Notes: a model not told the origin generated them from the sequence alone. Numbered from the stretch's first letter, positions 45,402 through 54,608 are shown. The stretch is DNA of 64,000 nt from Parapedobacter defluvii (GCF_014642075.1 NZ_BMIK01000009.1:141278-205277); one strand, 5' to 3'. Translations and numbers: made by a program.

Positions 45402-45951
45402 GGACGGCACATTGATACGGGACGTACCGTATAATGCCGACCCTGGTAAAATAGAGTTACTAGCTGGTGTGGCCGATGGCCTTCGGAAGCTGGGTTCGCT
45501 GGGGTATTCTTTTTTCGTGGTAACCAACCAGGCCGGCGTGGCAAAGGGCTATTTCAAAGAGGAAGCACTCGCAGGTGTGGAAAACAGGTTGCAGCAATTG
45601 CTTCACGACAGTGGAGTGACACTATCGGGGTTTTATTATTGCCCGCATCACCCAGAAGGTACGGTGCAGGCCTATATAAGACCCTGTCACTGCCGCAAAC
45701 CGCAGCCGGGTTTATTGGTGGAAGCTGCGGAAGCATGTGGAATAAATTTGGGGGATTCCTGGATGGTAGGCGATATTCTGGACGATGTGGAAGCGGGCAA
45801 CCGCGCCGGATGTAAAACGGTGCTGATTGACGGGCTTGGGCACGAACGCAGGAAGGGACTCAGCGGATACCGCAGTCCTTCGTATATCGCCGACAGTTTC
45901 AGCGAAGCAGCAGATTTGATTATAAAAAATACCGGATATGGAAAAATATAA
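45370..45951 (+). CDS. gmhB: D-glycero-D-manno-heptose-1,7-bisphosphate 7-phosphatase
   Basis: 193 residues, HAD-IIIA family. Motif I is FLDKDGTLIRD, motif II is FFVVTNQAGVAKGYF, and a zinc-type loop CPHHPEGTVQAYIRPCHCRKP lies between (Cys-His set typical of GmhB). Motif IV is WMVGDILDDVEAG. The enzyme removes the 7-phosphate from heptose-1,7-bisphosphate in ADP-heptose synthesis. It overlaps the preceding fusion gene by 32 bp and the following hldE by 14 bp, so tight coupling is expected. Confidence 0.92.
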   Translation: MPNKRAIFLDKDGTLIRDVPYNADPGKIELLAGVADGLRKLGSLGYSFFVVTNQAGVAKGYFKEEALAGVENRLQQLLHDSGVTLSGFYYCPHHPEGTVQAYIRPCHCRKPQPGLLVEAAEACGINLGDSWMVGDILDDVEAGNRAGCKTVLIDGLGHERRKGLSGYRSPSYIADSFSEAADLIIKNTGYGKI

Positions 45952-47425
45952 TTGGCAATTTACAGCACAGTTTGAGCAAAAGAAAATTCTGGTAATCGGC
46001 GATTTCATCATTGATGAATACATTGAAGGTGACAGCACACGGCTATCTCCTGAGGCGCCCGTGCCGGTGGTGGATGTACAGTCGGACGATTGTGTACTGG
46101 GCGGTGCTGCCAACGTAGCGGCAAACCTGGCTGCATTGGGGGCCCAGGTGGTTTTTTGTTCGGTCATCGGTGATGACCGGGAGGCCGATCGGGCATATGC
46201 ACTGGCTGTTGCAGCCGGATTTTCTGCCGATTGGCTGATCCGTGAACAGAAAAGAGCTACCCTTATCAAAACGCGGGTTTTGGCCGGCGGGCATCCGCTG
46301 GCAAGAATTGATCGGGGAGATGATACACCGATTTCGAGGATATCCGAGCAGCAACTCATCCAGCATTTGCAACAACATTTCGACGCGTGTGACGCCGTAG
46401 TCGTCGCAGATTATCACAAAGGGGTAATTACACCGACCATCATCGACCATCTGGTGAAATTAACGGATAAACAGCCGAAATTCATCGCGATCGATTCAAA
46501 GCGGCTGGCCCTTTTTCAGCAATTGAGGCCAACGCTGGTGAAACCCAATTACACGGAGGCGATGCAACTGCTCGGCTATGATGGCGGTACGAAAGACAGG
46601 AAGACACAGCTCGAAAAACGTGGGGATGAGATTTACCAAAAAACCCGCGCCCATTGGGCGGTACTTACACTGGACAAGGATGGTTCCCTTTGGTTCGAAA
46701 AGGGAAAACTTGCTTTTCATATCGGAGCAATTCCGGTGGCTTCTCCGCATGTATGTGGGGCGGGCGATACGTTCATCAGTGCCTGCACCCTCGTGATGCT
46801 CTCCGATGCCGATGCCCGGCGTGCAGCTACCATGGCGACTGCCGCGGCCACCGTGGCAATCGAAAAAGAAAAAGCGTCCCTATGTACCCGCCTGGAACTT
46901 TTGGCAAAGTTGGACAATGAACAGAAATTGGTGACCTCGATGAAGCACCTACGTGAAATCCGCGCGTATTACCAAAGTATGGGGCGACGCATCGTGTTTA
47001 CCAACGGATGTTTCGATATCCTGCACAGCGGCCATGTTAACTACCTGAGAGAGGCAAGAAAACGTGGCGATGTATTGATTGTCGGCGTGAACGATGACGA
47101 AAGCATCCGAAGGCTCAAGGGACCGGAGAGGCCCATCAACGGCATTTCGGACCGGTTATCTGTTCTGGCGGGTCTGGAATGCGTAGATCATTTGGTGGTT
47201 TTTGGCCAGCGGGAGGATGATACGCCATCCCCGCTTATCCAGGTACTGGCACCGGATGTTTTTGTGAAGGGAGGCGACTATCAGGTAGCGGAATTGCCCG
47301 AAGCAAAACTGGTGGAATCACTCGGTGGCCGGATAGAACTGATTCCGTTGACCGCCAATCGGTCTACTACCCAATTGATCCGGCGCATCTATGAACATAC
47401 GCAGGTAAACAGTGCAATCCTATAA
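45938..47425 (+). CDS. hldE: Bifunctional heptose-7-phosphate kinase / heptose-1-phosphate adenylyltransferase
   Basis: 495 residues in the known order. The N-terminal PfkB/ribokinase domain (to about 325) has VIGDFIIDEYIEGDSTRLSP, GGAANVAANLAALGA and SPHVCGAGDTFISAC (catalytic GAGD). The C-terminal nucleotidyltransferase domain from about 350 has IVFTNGCFDILHSGHVNYL (HxGH-type) and GVNDDESIRRLKG. It makes heptose-1,7-bisphosphate and later ADP-heptose. Length matches E. coli HldE (477). With the GmhA domain and GmhB it forms a full ADP-heptose pathway, except the 6-epimerase HldD, not seen here. Confidence 0.93.
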   Translation: MEKYNWQFTAQFEQKKILVIGDFIIDEYIEGDSTRLSPEAPVPVVDVQSDDCVLGGAANVAANLAALGAQVVFCSVIGDDREADRAYALAVAAGFSADWLIREQKRATLIKTRVLAGGHPLARIDRGDDTPISRISEQQLIQHLQQHFDACDAVVVADYHKGVITPTIIDHLVKLTDKQPKFIAIDSKRLALFQQLRPTLVKPNYTEAMQLLGYDGGTKDRKTQLEKRGDEIYQKTRAHWAVLTLDKDGSLWFEKGKLAFHIGAIPVASPHVCGAGDTFISACTLVMLSDADARRAATMATAAATVAIEKEKASLCTRLELLAKLDNEQKLVTSMKHLREIRAYYQSMGRRIVFTNGCFDILHSGHVNYLREARKRGDVLIVGVNDDESIRRLKGPERPINGISDRLSVLAGLECVDHLVVFGQREDDTPSPLIQVLAPDVFVKGGDYQVAELPEAKLVESLGGRIELIPLTANRSTTQLIRRIYEHTQVNSAIL

Positions 47426-47427
47426 CG

Positions 47428-48534
47428 ATGATGGATAATTGGAGTCACTGTACTAATTTATTGATTATCCGTCCGGATAACATCGGCGATGTGTTAATGA
47501 GCAGCCCGGCAATCGGGGCGATAAAGCGAAGGTTTGGAAGCAAAATCACCCTGCTTACCTCGGAGGCAGGAGCAACGGCTTCTACGTTGCTGCCCGAAGT
47601 GGATGAAACGCTGGTGGCCAACTTTCCGTGGGCGAAGCATGATTCATCCGTTTCAGCGGCCCACCTGAGTGGTTTGATGTCGCACCTTAAAAGCGCTGCG
47701 TTTGACGGTTGTATCATTTTTACCGTATACAGCCAGAATCCGCTGCCCACCGCCATGCTTGCCTGGGCAGCAGGCATTCCACGCCGCTTGGCCTATTGCC
47801 GCGAAAATCCTTATGAATTACTAACGCATTGGGTGCCGGATGATGAACCTTATGCCCGCGTCCGGCATCAGGTGGTGCGAGATTTGGATTTGGCCGAGCG
47901 AATAGGTGCCTATACGAACGATGACCGGATAACCCTGACCGTGCCCGATGACGCCAATGTGCAGGCAATGGTCAAGCTAAGCCGTGTCGGGGTGGACGTA
48001 GGGCGTCCCTTCGTGATTTTCCATGCGGCAGTCAGTGAGCCGAAGCGGGTTTTTCCCTTAGAACGATGGGTAGCACTGGCGCGGCGTTTTCTCATCGATC
48101 ATCCGACACAGCAGGTGCTGTTTACCGGCGGTAGCGCTGATCGGGTACTGACCGATCAGCTGTGCCGGTTATGCGGGCCCCGTACATTTTCCGTGGGTGG
48201 ATTATTGACGATTGCTGAATTTGCGGGAGTTATCCGGCAGGCGGCATTGGTAGTATCGGTCAACACCGCAGCCATGCATTTGGCGGCTGCTTTGGGAAGG
48301 CCATTGGTCGTATTGTACGCCCTTACCAATCCGCAGCACACACCGTGGCGTTGCCCGCATGTACTTTTCCCTTATAGTGTCGCAGAAAAAAGTCTCCAAA
48401 GCCGGAATGAAGTGATACGCTATGTAGATCGTTCCTTGTATCGGGAAAAGGTAAACCTGCCGGCTACCGATGAGGTGTTAGACGCTATCAATGGATTGCT
48501 CAATAGGCAGGGGGAGAGCCAGCTTGTCTGCTAA
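47428..48534 (+). CDS. GT9-family heptosyltransferase-like glycosyltransferase
   Basis: 368 residues. Marks of GT9 (ADP-heptose:LPS heptosyltransferase) are LIIRPDNIGDVLMSSPAIGAI near the N-terminus and, later, the donor-site segment PFVIFHAAVSEPKRVFPLERWVAL with VSVNTAAMHLAAALGRPLVVLYAL. It directly follows hldE by 2 bp, which supports ADP-heptose as donor. It converges with a second GT9 gene; stops overlap (57 bp). Confidence 0.9.
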   Translation: MMDNWSHCTNLLIIRPDNIGDVLMSSPAIGAIKRRFGSKITLLTSEAGATASTLLPEVDETLVANFPWAKHDSSVSAAHLSGLMSHLKSAAFDGCIIFTVYSQNPLPTAMLAWAAGIPRRLAYCRENPYELLTHWVPDDEPYARVRHQVVRDLDLAERIGAYTNDDRITLTVPDDANVQAMVKLSRVGVDVGRPFVIFHAAVSEPKRVFPLERWVALARRFLIDHPTQQVLFTGGSADRVLTDQLCRLCGPRTFSVGGLLTIAEFAGVIRQAALVVSVNTAAMHLAAALGRPLVVLYALTNPQHTPWRCPHVLFPYSVAEKSLQSRNEVIRYVDRSLYREKVNLPATDEVLDAINGLLNRQGESQLVC

Positions 48535-49488
48535 TGCTTCGGCTACCAACCGTAAGTCGGGTGTCTGAATCCAGTCGATGGTCAACAGCGTGGATTTATT
48601 GATCGGGCGCCACCGGTTTGGCTCACCATCCATGCTGATGATGACGCCCGGAGTTCCCAGGGCTGAAGCCAGATGCGATGTTCCTGTGCAGTTGGAAAGG
48701 ATGGCTTTGGCGTGCTTAATGAGTACGGCCATTGCCCCGAGGGAGGTTTTTCCTGCTACGATAGTCGGTGTACTGTGCATCAAACGGGCTACCTGCTTGA
48801 CAATCGGTAGCTCTTCCTCAGTGCCGGTAAGAACTGTTTCATAACCCAACTCAACGCACTGATCCGCCATGTTGGCAAAAGCCAAAGGAGGCCACCGCCG
48901 CCAGGTTGCCCTGCTTCCCGGATGGATACATACATAACGGCCCGGTTGTACCGACAGACCGAGTGCCTCAAAATCGGCGTAATCTCTATCGGTTAGCGGG
49001 AATTCCAGGTCCAGTCCCTGGTGTGGGATCTCAAGGTGCTGCATCAGCAATAAATGGCGACAGACTTCGTGCACCTGCGAAGGATAGGGAATGAATAAAT
49101 CTCCGGGAGGCCGGTAGCCGGTCCCGGTATAGAATCCAGCGGTATGGGTAGCCCCGAACAGTTCAATCAGCGGATTAACCAGCGTGCCATCTCCCTGCAT
49201 CTGCAGGGCTAGATCGAATTTCTCTGCCTGCATGCGTGCTAGGAAACGCGGTATATTCCTTACAGCATAGTGCTGTTCGGGAAGTCCGGGATAGCCGGGA
49301 AAAGCTTCGAATGCATCGAAATAGCGGGGAAAACGCTGTAAAAACTGTTCGGCCCACGGCAGTCCTACGAGTGTGATGTCCGCTTTCGGGAAATGACGAC
49401 GTAACGCCCGCATAGCCGGGATTGCACATAATAGATCGCCAAGTTGCAGGGCGCGGAAAATGACTATTTTTTGGATGTCACGGTGCAT
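48478..49488 (-). CDS. GT9-family heptosyltransferase-like glycosyltransferase
   Basis: 336 residues. IVIFRALQLGDLLCAIPAMRAL is the GT9 N-terminus, and YVCIHPGSRATWRRWPPLAFA with AILSNCTGTSHLASALGTPGV forms the donor-binding part. It shares a 57-bp tail-to-tail overlap with the other GT9 gene and is the third gene in the minus-strand unit after the carbamoyltransferase and GT2 genes. Together the enzymes should build a heptose-rich saccharide. Confidence 0.88.
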   Translation of the reverse strand: MHRDIQKIVIFRALQLGDLLCAIPAMRALRRHFPKADITLVGLPWAEQFLQRFPRYFDAFEAFPGYPGLPEQHYAVRNIPRFLARMQAEKFDLALQMQGDGTLVNPLIELFGATHTAGFYTGTGYRPPGDLFIPYPSQVHEVCRHLLLMQHLEIPHQGLDLEFPLTDRDYADFEALGLSVQPGRYVCIHPGSRATWRRWPPLAFANMADQCVELGYETVLTGTEEELPIVKQVARLMHSTPTIVAGKTSLGAMAVLIKHAKAILSNCTGTSHLASALGTPGVIISMDGEPNRWRPINKSTLLTIDWIQTPDLRLVAEALADKLALPLPIEQSIDSV

Positions 49489-49499
49489 GATTGTGTTAA

Positions 49500-50474
49500 T
49501 TAAAGTAGCAATACCCGGTATTTAATGGCACCGTACCATTGCCAATAAATGGAAGCAAACGGAATCAAGAAGGAAGTCAGCACCATTTCCGAAATGTGGT
49601 CCGGTGATTTGCGGGTTCTACGCAGCCGTTTCCAAATGAAGACTGCAACGGAAAGCAACCATCCGGCAAAGGCCAGTTGCGCAAGCAATGCCAGGTTGAG
49701 CACCCATGCGATACAGCCGACCGCAAACAGCAATACGATAGCGTAATAGTGCCAAACCGGATGTTTCTGGATTTTTTTCCGGAAAAGGCGAGGATATTTT
49801 TTGTAGAGCAAGGCATTGTATTGGCCCTTTTTTTGCTCATTGAGACTCACGCCCCACGGAGCCGGACGTACCGGATGCCGTACGCAAGCACTATCCACGT
49901 GCGTGACCGTGATGCCTTCGGTAATCAGCTTGAACTGCAGTTCACTGTCCTCGCGCCATGCCATGCCGAATGCTTCATCAAACCCGCCGACGATCAGCAG
50001 TGCATCTTTGGAGCAGCAGCAATTGGCTGTCACAAATTCAGCCGTTTGCAGTTGTGCGGTGTTCCATTCGAAATCAGTGGGTTGGGATGAAAGCGGTACC
50101 TGCACACGGCCCGTCATGGCCAGATGGGATTCACCGTGGTAGTGGCGGAGAAATGCTTCCAGCCAGTTTGGCGCAGGTAAACAGTCATCGTCCGTAAAAG
50201 CAATAAGGGGCGCTCCGGCTAGGATCCATCCTTCATTGCGGGCTGCTGCCGGTCCCTTCCTGATGGGGGTGGATACATAACGGAAATTTACCAAGGGCTG
50301 CGTAGCATGCCATTGCGAAACGGCTTGACCGGTCAGCTCATCCGGACCGTCGCTTACGACAATTACCTCGAAAGCCGCCCGATCCAGGGTTTGATAAGCT
50401 AGTGCATTCAGGCATTTAACCAAAAGCTGAGGCCGTCTGTACGTGGGAATGACCACGGATATCTTTGTCTCCAT
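49500..50474 (-). CDS. GT2-family glycosyltransferase with C-terminal membrane helices
   Basis: 324 residues. The GT-A marks are VVIPTYRRPQLLVKCLNALA, APLIAFTDDDCLPAPNWLEAF (DxD-type metal motif) and EAFGMAWREDSELQFKL (ED acid). Two membrane helices follow near 235-275 (IVLLFAVGCIAWVLNLALLA, FAGWLLSVAVFIW). It overlaps the end of the carbamoyltransferase gene by 59 bp, so the two are translated together. It probably adds a sugar at the inner membrane face. Confidence 0.88.
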   Translation of the reverse strand: METKISVVIPTYRRPQLLVKCLNALAYQTLDRAAFEVIVVSDGPDELTGQAVSQWHATQPLVNFRYVSTPIRKGPAAARNEGWILAGAPLIAFTDDDCLPAPNWLEAFLRHYHGESHLAMTGRVQVPLSSQPTDFEWNTAQLQTAEFVTANCCCSKDALLIVGGFDEAFGMAWREDSELQFKLITEGITVTHVDSACVRHPVRPAPWGVSLNEQKKGQYNALLYKKYPRLFRKKIQKHPVWHYYAIVLLFAVGCIAWVLNLALLAQLAFAGWLLSVAVFIWKRLRRTRKSPDHISEMVLTSFLIPFASIYWQWYGAIKYRVLLL

Positions 50475-52155
50475 ATTGTTTTGAAATTAAGAAAGATCCC
50501 ATCACCAATACGTCAAATGGTGACGTCCAAAAACATTCCAGCGCGTCTCTGGGGCTGCAAACGATGGGACGGCCTACCGTGTTGAACGAAGTGTTGATCA
50601 GCACGGGAATTCCGGTTATCCGTTCAAATGCTTTCAGCAAATCATAATACGCCGGATTTTGTTCCCGGTTTACCGTTTGTATGCGTGCAGTTCCATCCAC
50701 ATGTTTTACAGCAGGTATCAAATCGGCTTTATCGGGAGCAACCTGGTTGACGAACAGCATAAAAGGGGAAGGCTGGGCGGCAATAAACCACTGCGGTGCA
50801 TCTTCCTCGGTTACCACCGGTGCCACCGGACGGAAGTCTTCGCGGTCTTTCACCTCATTAAGCCAAGCCTGCATTTCGGGCAGGACTGGAGAGGCCAGGA
50901 TCGACCGGCTGCCGAGTGCACGCGGTCCGTACTCCATGGCACCCTGAAACCATCCGATGATGCAATTATCGGCAAGCAGCTGGGCGGTTTCTTCTGCAAC
51001 GTGCTCCATCCGGGTGTACGGCACTTTTGCCCGTTCAAGGAAATCGGCAATGGCTTCATCCGCGTAAGAAGGCCCCCAATAAACATGGTCCATCACAAAC
51101 GTCTTTTCGTGTTCGCCCCGCAGCTTGGCATCCGCCCAGAGCGCTGCCCCCAACGCCGTGCCCGAATCGCCCGCCGCCGGCTGTATCCATACGTCCTCAA
51201 AGGGGCCATCGTCACGGATGCGGGCGTTTAGCACACAATTGAGTGCCACACCTCCCGCCAGGGTCAAGCAACGCTGCTTGGTTTCGTCATGCAGCCATAA
51301 TGTCAATTCCAGCACCGTTTCTTCCAATACATATTGAAGAGAACGGGCAATATCAAAGTGATGGTTGGTAAAAGGTTCGTGCCGCAGCCGTGCGGGTCCG
51401 AAACGGGCTTCGAGCTGCGTTTGCTGGATCCGGTATTGGCCCTGTTCGCCCAGCCATACCATGTCCCGGAAATCTTTCACATAGACAGGTTTTCCATAAG
51501 AAGCCAACGCCATCACCTTGTATTCGTCCGACGAATGCAGGAAGCCCAGATAGGTGGTTACTTCCTCATACAGCAAGCCCAGGGAATGGGGGAGGTCTAC
51601 CTGTCCGATCCGGGTAAGGTTTTGCTGCTGTCCAACGTGATAGGAAGTGGTAGCCACTTCGCCCCGACCATCAAGTACCATCACAGCCGCCTCCCCGAAA
51701 GGGGAAGGCAGGTAGGCACTTGCAGCATGGGAAAGGTGGTGCTCAATAAAATGCCATTCCCAGTCGGCCTGATCGGCATCTTTAAATCGTTTTTGGAGGT
51801 GATGGGGGTAACCATCCACTAATTGGGACGGGGCATTAATGATGGACGACAGAAACAAGCCTTTCCAAGGTTGCGGATCGGCGGGGTCCAGCTCCTTTGC
51901 CTCTTTTTCATTGACGAGGAGATATGGGTCAAACGAATATACCACCTGGTCCACATCTTTCAGGTGAATACTTGCTACCTGCAGACAATAGTCAATTGCA
52001 TGGAAAGGCAATTCATAGGTGGAAAACGGAATGGGCCGTTTCCCGTGTTTGATACGCGTAAAACGCTCATCTTCCACTGCGGCGAGCAATTGCCCGTCTT
52101 TGACGAGGCTTGCAGCCGAATCATGAAACGCCGCATTGATACCTAATGTATACAT
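50416..52155 (-). CDS. NodU/CmcH-family carbamoyltransferase
   Basis: 579 residues, full length for the family. The N-terminal ASKHA-like domain begins LGINAAFHDSAASLVKDG and has HHLSHAASAYLPSPFGEAAVMVLDGRG. The C-terminal YrdC-like domain includes GWFQGAMEYGPRALGSRSILASP and INTSFNTVGRPIV. The enzyme transfers a carbamoyl group from carbamoyl phosphate onto a hydroxyl of a sugar or antibiotic. Among GT9 and heptose genes, carbamoylation of a heptose is a reasonable guess (in Pseudomonas LPS a core heptose is carbamoylated by a related protein). Acceptor not proven. Confidence 0.9.
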   Translation of the reverse strand: MYTLGINAAFHDSAASLVKDGQLLAAVEDERFTRIKHGKRPIPFSTYELPFHAIDYCLQVASIHLKDVDQVVYSFDPYLLVNEKEAKELDPADPQPWKGLFLSSIINAPSQLVDGYPHHLQKRFKDADQADWEWHFIEHHLSHAASAYLPSPFGEAAVMVLDGRGEVATTSYHVGQQQNLTRIGQVDLPHSLGLLYEEVTTYLGFLHSSDEYKVMALASYGKPVYVKDFRDMVWLGEQGQYRIQQTQLEARFGPARLRHEPFTNHHFDIARSLQYVLEETVLELTLWLHDETKQRCLTLAGGVALNCVLNARIRDDGPFEDVWIQPAAGDSGTALGAALWADAKLRGEHEKTFVMDHVYWGPSYADEAIADFLERAKVPYTRMEHVAEETAQLLADNCIIGWFQGAMEYGPRALGSRSILASPVLPEMQAWLNEVKDREDFRPVAPVVTEEDAPQWFIAAQPSPFMLFVNQVAPDKADLIPAVKHVDGTARIQTVNREQNPAYYDLLKAFERITGIPVLINTSFNTVGRPIVCSPRDALECFWTSPFDVLVMGSFLISKQYGDKDIRGHSHVQTASAFG

Positions 52156-52179
52156 AGTTGTTTCTGGATTAAAAGTAGG

Positions 52180-52554
52180 TTACTGTTTTCTTTTGATTAC
52201 CAAGAAGGTCACTAGGGCAATAAAGGCAAACTGAATGGAGGCATCCAACAGGTAAACGCGGCCGATCACACCCTTGATGACGTATATGAGATCCATGAGG
52301 AGGAAGCTGAGTGCTACGGAATAACCCAATACAAGCGGCGGCTTCTGTCTGCGCAAACTGGTGACAATAAACGTAAGTCCCACAGATGCGGACAGCAGAC
52401 CGATCATTTCTACTAGCCACGTGTCCTGTTTTGGACCGGTAGCCGCAATAAAACTATCCATGCCAAGCAGGGGCCAGATTCCGGTGATAATAAAATAAGC
52501 TCCCTGAAAGAGGAATACATTACTTAGCGCTTTTTTATGCCCTGAATTCACCAT
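52180..52554 (-). CDS. Small four-helix membrane protein
   Basis: 124 residues with four hydrophobic segments: NVFLFQGAYFIITGIWPLLG, WLVEMIGLLSASVGLTFIV, PLVLGYSVALSFLLMDLIYV and IQFAFIALVTFLVIKRKQ. There are few charged residues outside the ends. No known domain is recognised; it resembles small DoxX-free membrane proteins annotated as hypothetical in Sphingobacteria. It is followed by the carbamoyltransferase gene 24 bp later, so it may be part of the same unit. Confidence 0.7.
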   Translation of the reverse strand: MVNSGHKKALSNVFLFQGAYFIITGIWPLLGMDSFIAATGPKQDTWLVEMIGLLSASVGLTFIVTSLRRQKPPLVLGYSVALSFLLMDLIYVIKGVIGRVYLLDASIQFAFIALVTFLVIKRKQ

Positions 52555-52571
52555 TGATGCTGTCGTTGCAG

Positions 52572-52823
52572 TTACCTATCTTGTTGATCGTGCCCGAGGG
52601 TTTTCACGATTTTATTGTAGGTGCCCAATAGCAGAAAAGGTGCCGCCCATTGACCAACGAATAATGCTGTGTGTTTATGACCGGAACACTTCAATGCCAG
52701 GGAAATGGCCATGGCACCCAATGCCGCACAAAGAAAAAATTTAGAAGGAACCTTAGCGGTTTGTTCTTCGATTGCTTTCGTGGTTTCACCTTCTTGATGC
52801 TGTGGATTCTCTTGTAAAGCCAT
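52572..52823 (-). CDS. Small membrane protein (83 aa)
   Basis: 83 residues from the Met at 52823, which has a strong ribosome site (AAAGGAG, 8 bases upstream). The N-terminal third is polar (QENPQHQEGETTKAIEEQ); then come one or two hydrophobic stretches (FLCAALGAMAISLAL and HTALFVGQWAAPFLLLGTYN). A longer frame reaching upstream to 52985 has no family support and crosses the ribosome site. Function unknown. Confidence 0.7.
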   Translation of the reverse strand: MALQENPQHQEGETTKAIEEQTAKVPSKFFLCAALGAMAISLALKCSGHKHTALFVGQWAAPFLLLGTYNKIVKTLGHDQQDR

Positions 52824-53081
52824 AGTATTACTCCTTTCTTTTGTTTTTTTCAAAAATGAATATCCAACCAAACGGATGCATAGAAGGTGCCACATAGGTG
52901 AATTTTCCTTATTTGGGTGCAGAGACCTACTTTGCCGCCCGCCAAACAATTTTTCCACCCGGTAGCTTTCTCCTTTATAAAACAACGTTTTTTAAAATGT
53001 GGACACCGCTATGCAGTATTTAGTACAGTATGCGGGCAGGTTCGGCAATAGGAACTGAGGGTAAGCTTTTTGCGTAATTTA

Positions 53082-53867
53082 ATGAAAAACAATCCTATTA
53101 TGGAGGTTGATAAATTATATGCCCGCTTTGTGGATTGGGTAGTTCACCAGGCGCCGCGGGTGTTGCTGGGTGTATTGGTTTTGCTGTTGGGCCTGTGGCT
53201 GATCAAACAACTGGCCCGTTGGATTAAACGGAAAATTGACCAGAAAGACTGGGATCCCACGTTGGAAGTTTTCCTCTCAAATCTGATTGTCCTGGCGCTG
53301 CGTATCCTGCTGATCCTGCTTGTCATCCAGATTATGGGATTACAGATGACGCTATTCGCAGCACTGGTGGGTGCCTTCGGCGTGGCTGCCGGGTTGGCTT
53401 TATCGGGTACCCTGCAGAATTTTGCCAGTGGTGTGCTGATTCTGATGCTTAAACCCTTCCGGGTGGGCGATCAAATCTTCACACAGGGACAAGAAGGGGA
53501 AGTACGGTCCATTCAATTATTTTTTACGGTAATTCTTACCAGGGACTACCGGACAGTCGTTGTACCCAATGGCAAGCTCTCCAATGAAGTGATTGTCAAT
53601 ATGAGCCAGGCAGGTAAGCGAAGACTGGATCTGGAGATGAAGGTCAAATACGATGTGGATTTCGAATATGCAAAGCGTGTATTGACAGATACGCTTACGG
53701 AATCAAAGGATTTATTCATAAATACGGATTACCTGATCGGTATCGGCCTGCTGGAACCAGATGGATATCGGATTTCCATTTCTGTATGGGTGGATGAGGA
53801 AGGTTATCCGGATACCCGGCTAATTGTACAGGAAAAATTGCTCAATGCGGTCAAACTATTAAGTTGA
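53082..53867 (+). CDS. MscS-family mechanosensitive ion channel
   Basis: About 261 residues (Met at 53082; one at 53100 is also possible). The first helix is VLLGVLVLLLGLWLIKQL, the second ILLILLVIQIMGLQMTL, and the pore helix TM3 has ALVGAFGVAAGLALSGTLQNFASGVLIL, rich in Gly and Ala as in MscS. The beta domain follows (PFRVGDQIFTQGQEGEV, VVVPNGKLSNEVI). It releases solutes on hypo-osmotic shock at the inner membrane. The size matches E. coli MscS (286). Confidence 0.9.
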   Translation: MKNNPIMEVDKLYARFVDWVVHQAPRVLLGVLVLLLGLWLIKQLARWIKRKIDQKDWDPTLEVFLSNLIVLALRILLILLVIQIMGLQMTLFAALVGAFGVAAGLALSGTLQNFASGVLILMLKPFRVGDQIFTQGQEGEVRSIQLFFTVILTRDYRTVVVPNGKLSNEVIVNMSQAGKRRLDLEMKVKYDVDFEYAKRVLTDTLTESKDLFINTDYLIGIGLLEPDGYRISISVWVDEEGYPDTRLIVQEKLLNAVKLLS

Positions 53868-53968
53868 CATGTTTTTTAAAAACAAAAAATCAAAAGTGCT
53901 GTCTGTTTGTGTAAATATAAGGAGTTATTATTATTATTAATTAGGTGATGATATAAAAGGAGTGAATT

Positions 53969-54607
53969 ATGATAGCGAACCCAAAAAAACCGCCGATGAT
54001 TCCACTGGATGTGGAAGACACCGATGAGACGCGGGAACCAACGGGGGAAGACCTGCGGTTTAATGAAGAGGAAAACAGCTTTGAACTGGATCCTGAAACG
54101 GACGATGTGGAATATGAGCATCCTGAACCCTATGATACCGCTGCTCCGGAGGGTGAAGATGACAACTCTACATACGATGAAGAAAATCCTTATACGCCGG
54201 ATGAATACCGCGATAAACGGTCGGCTTTAGAAGGAGAGCTCGCTGAATTGGATGACGAGGTAGCAGACGATGAGTTGGCGGAACTAGATGAAGCAGATAG
54301 GCGGCTCGCAGAGACGCCGGAAGACGAACGTGGAGATTTGGATGAAGAAGGGTATCCGCTGAAGGACGATGCAGGGGGAGCACATAATCCAATAATGGAG
54401 GAACCCGAACCTGTTCCCGATGAGGATGACGAGGACAACAAAGGGGAGGTACCTCCATTTGAGGACCCCAGACGTGATGACGATGAACCGATTTGGGACG
54501 ATCCCAACCGGCCGATTGAGCCGGAAGACGTTCCTCCGGTTGACGAGCGCGATCCATTGGGAGATAAGCAGATCCAATCGGACAACCCTACAGAAACAAC
54601 CGGATAA
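53969..54607 (+). CDS. Highly acidic, probably disordered protein
   Basis: 212 residues. More than a third are Asp or Glu (for example EGELAELDDEVADDELAELD), with many Pro and almost no hydrophobic stretch, cysteine or signal peptide. A strong AAAGGAG ribosome site precedes the ATG. Such proteins often bind basic partners or stabilise the cell in drought or salt stress. It is next to an MscS channel gene and a hypothetical gene. No family recognised. Confidence 0.65.
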   Translation: MIANPKKPPMIPLDVEDTDETREPTGEDLRFNEEENSFELDPETDDVEYEHPEPYDTAAPEGEDDNSTYDEENPYTPDEYRDKRSALEGELAELDDEVADDELAELDEADRRLAETPEDERGDLDEEGYPLKDDAGGAHNPIMEEPEPVPDEDDEDNKGEVPPFEDPRRDDDEPIWDDPNRPIEPEDVPPVDERDPLGDKQIQSDNPTETTG

Positions 54608-54608
54608 T

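Noticed and set aside
54420..54608. Upstream extension of the gene at 54609
   Set aside because: It lies within the acidic protein gene in another frame; the ATG at 54609 directly after that gene's stop is the natural start.
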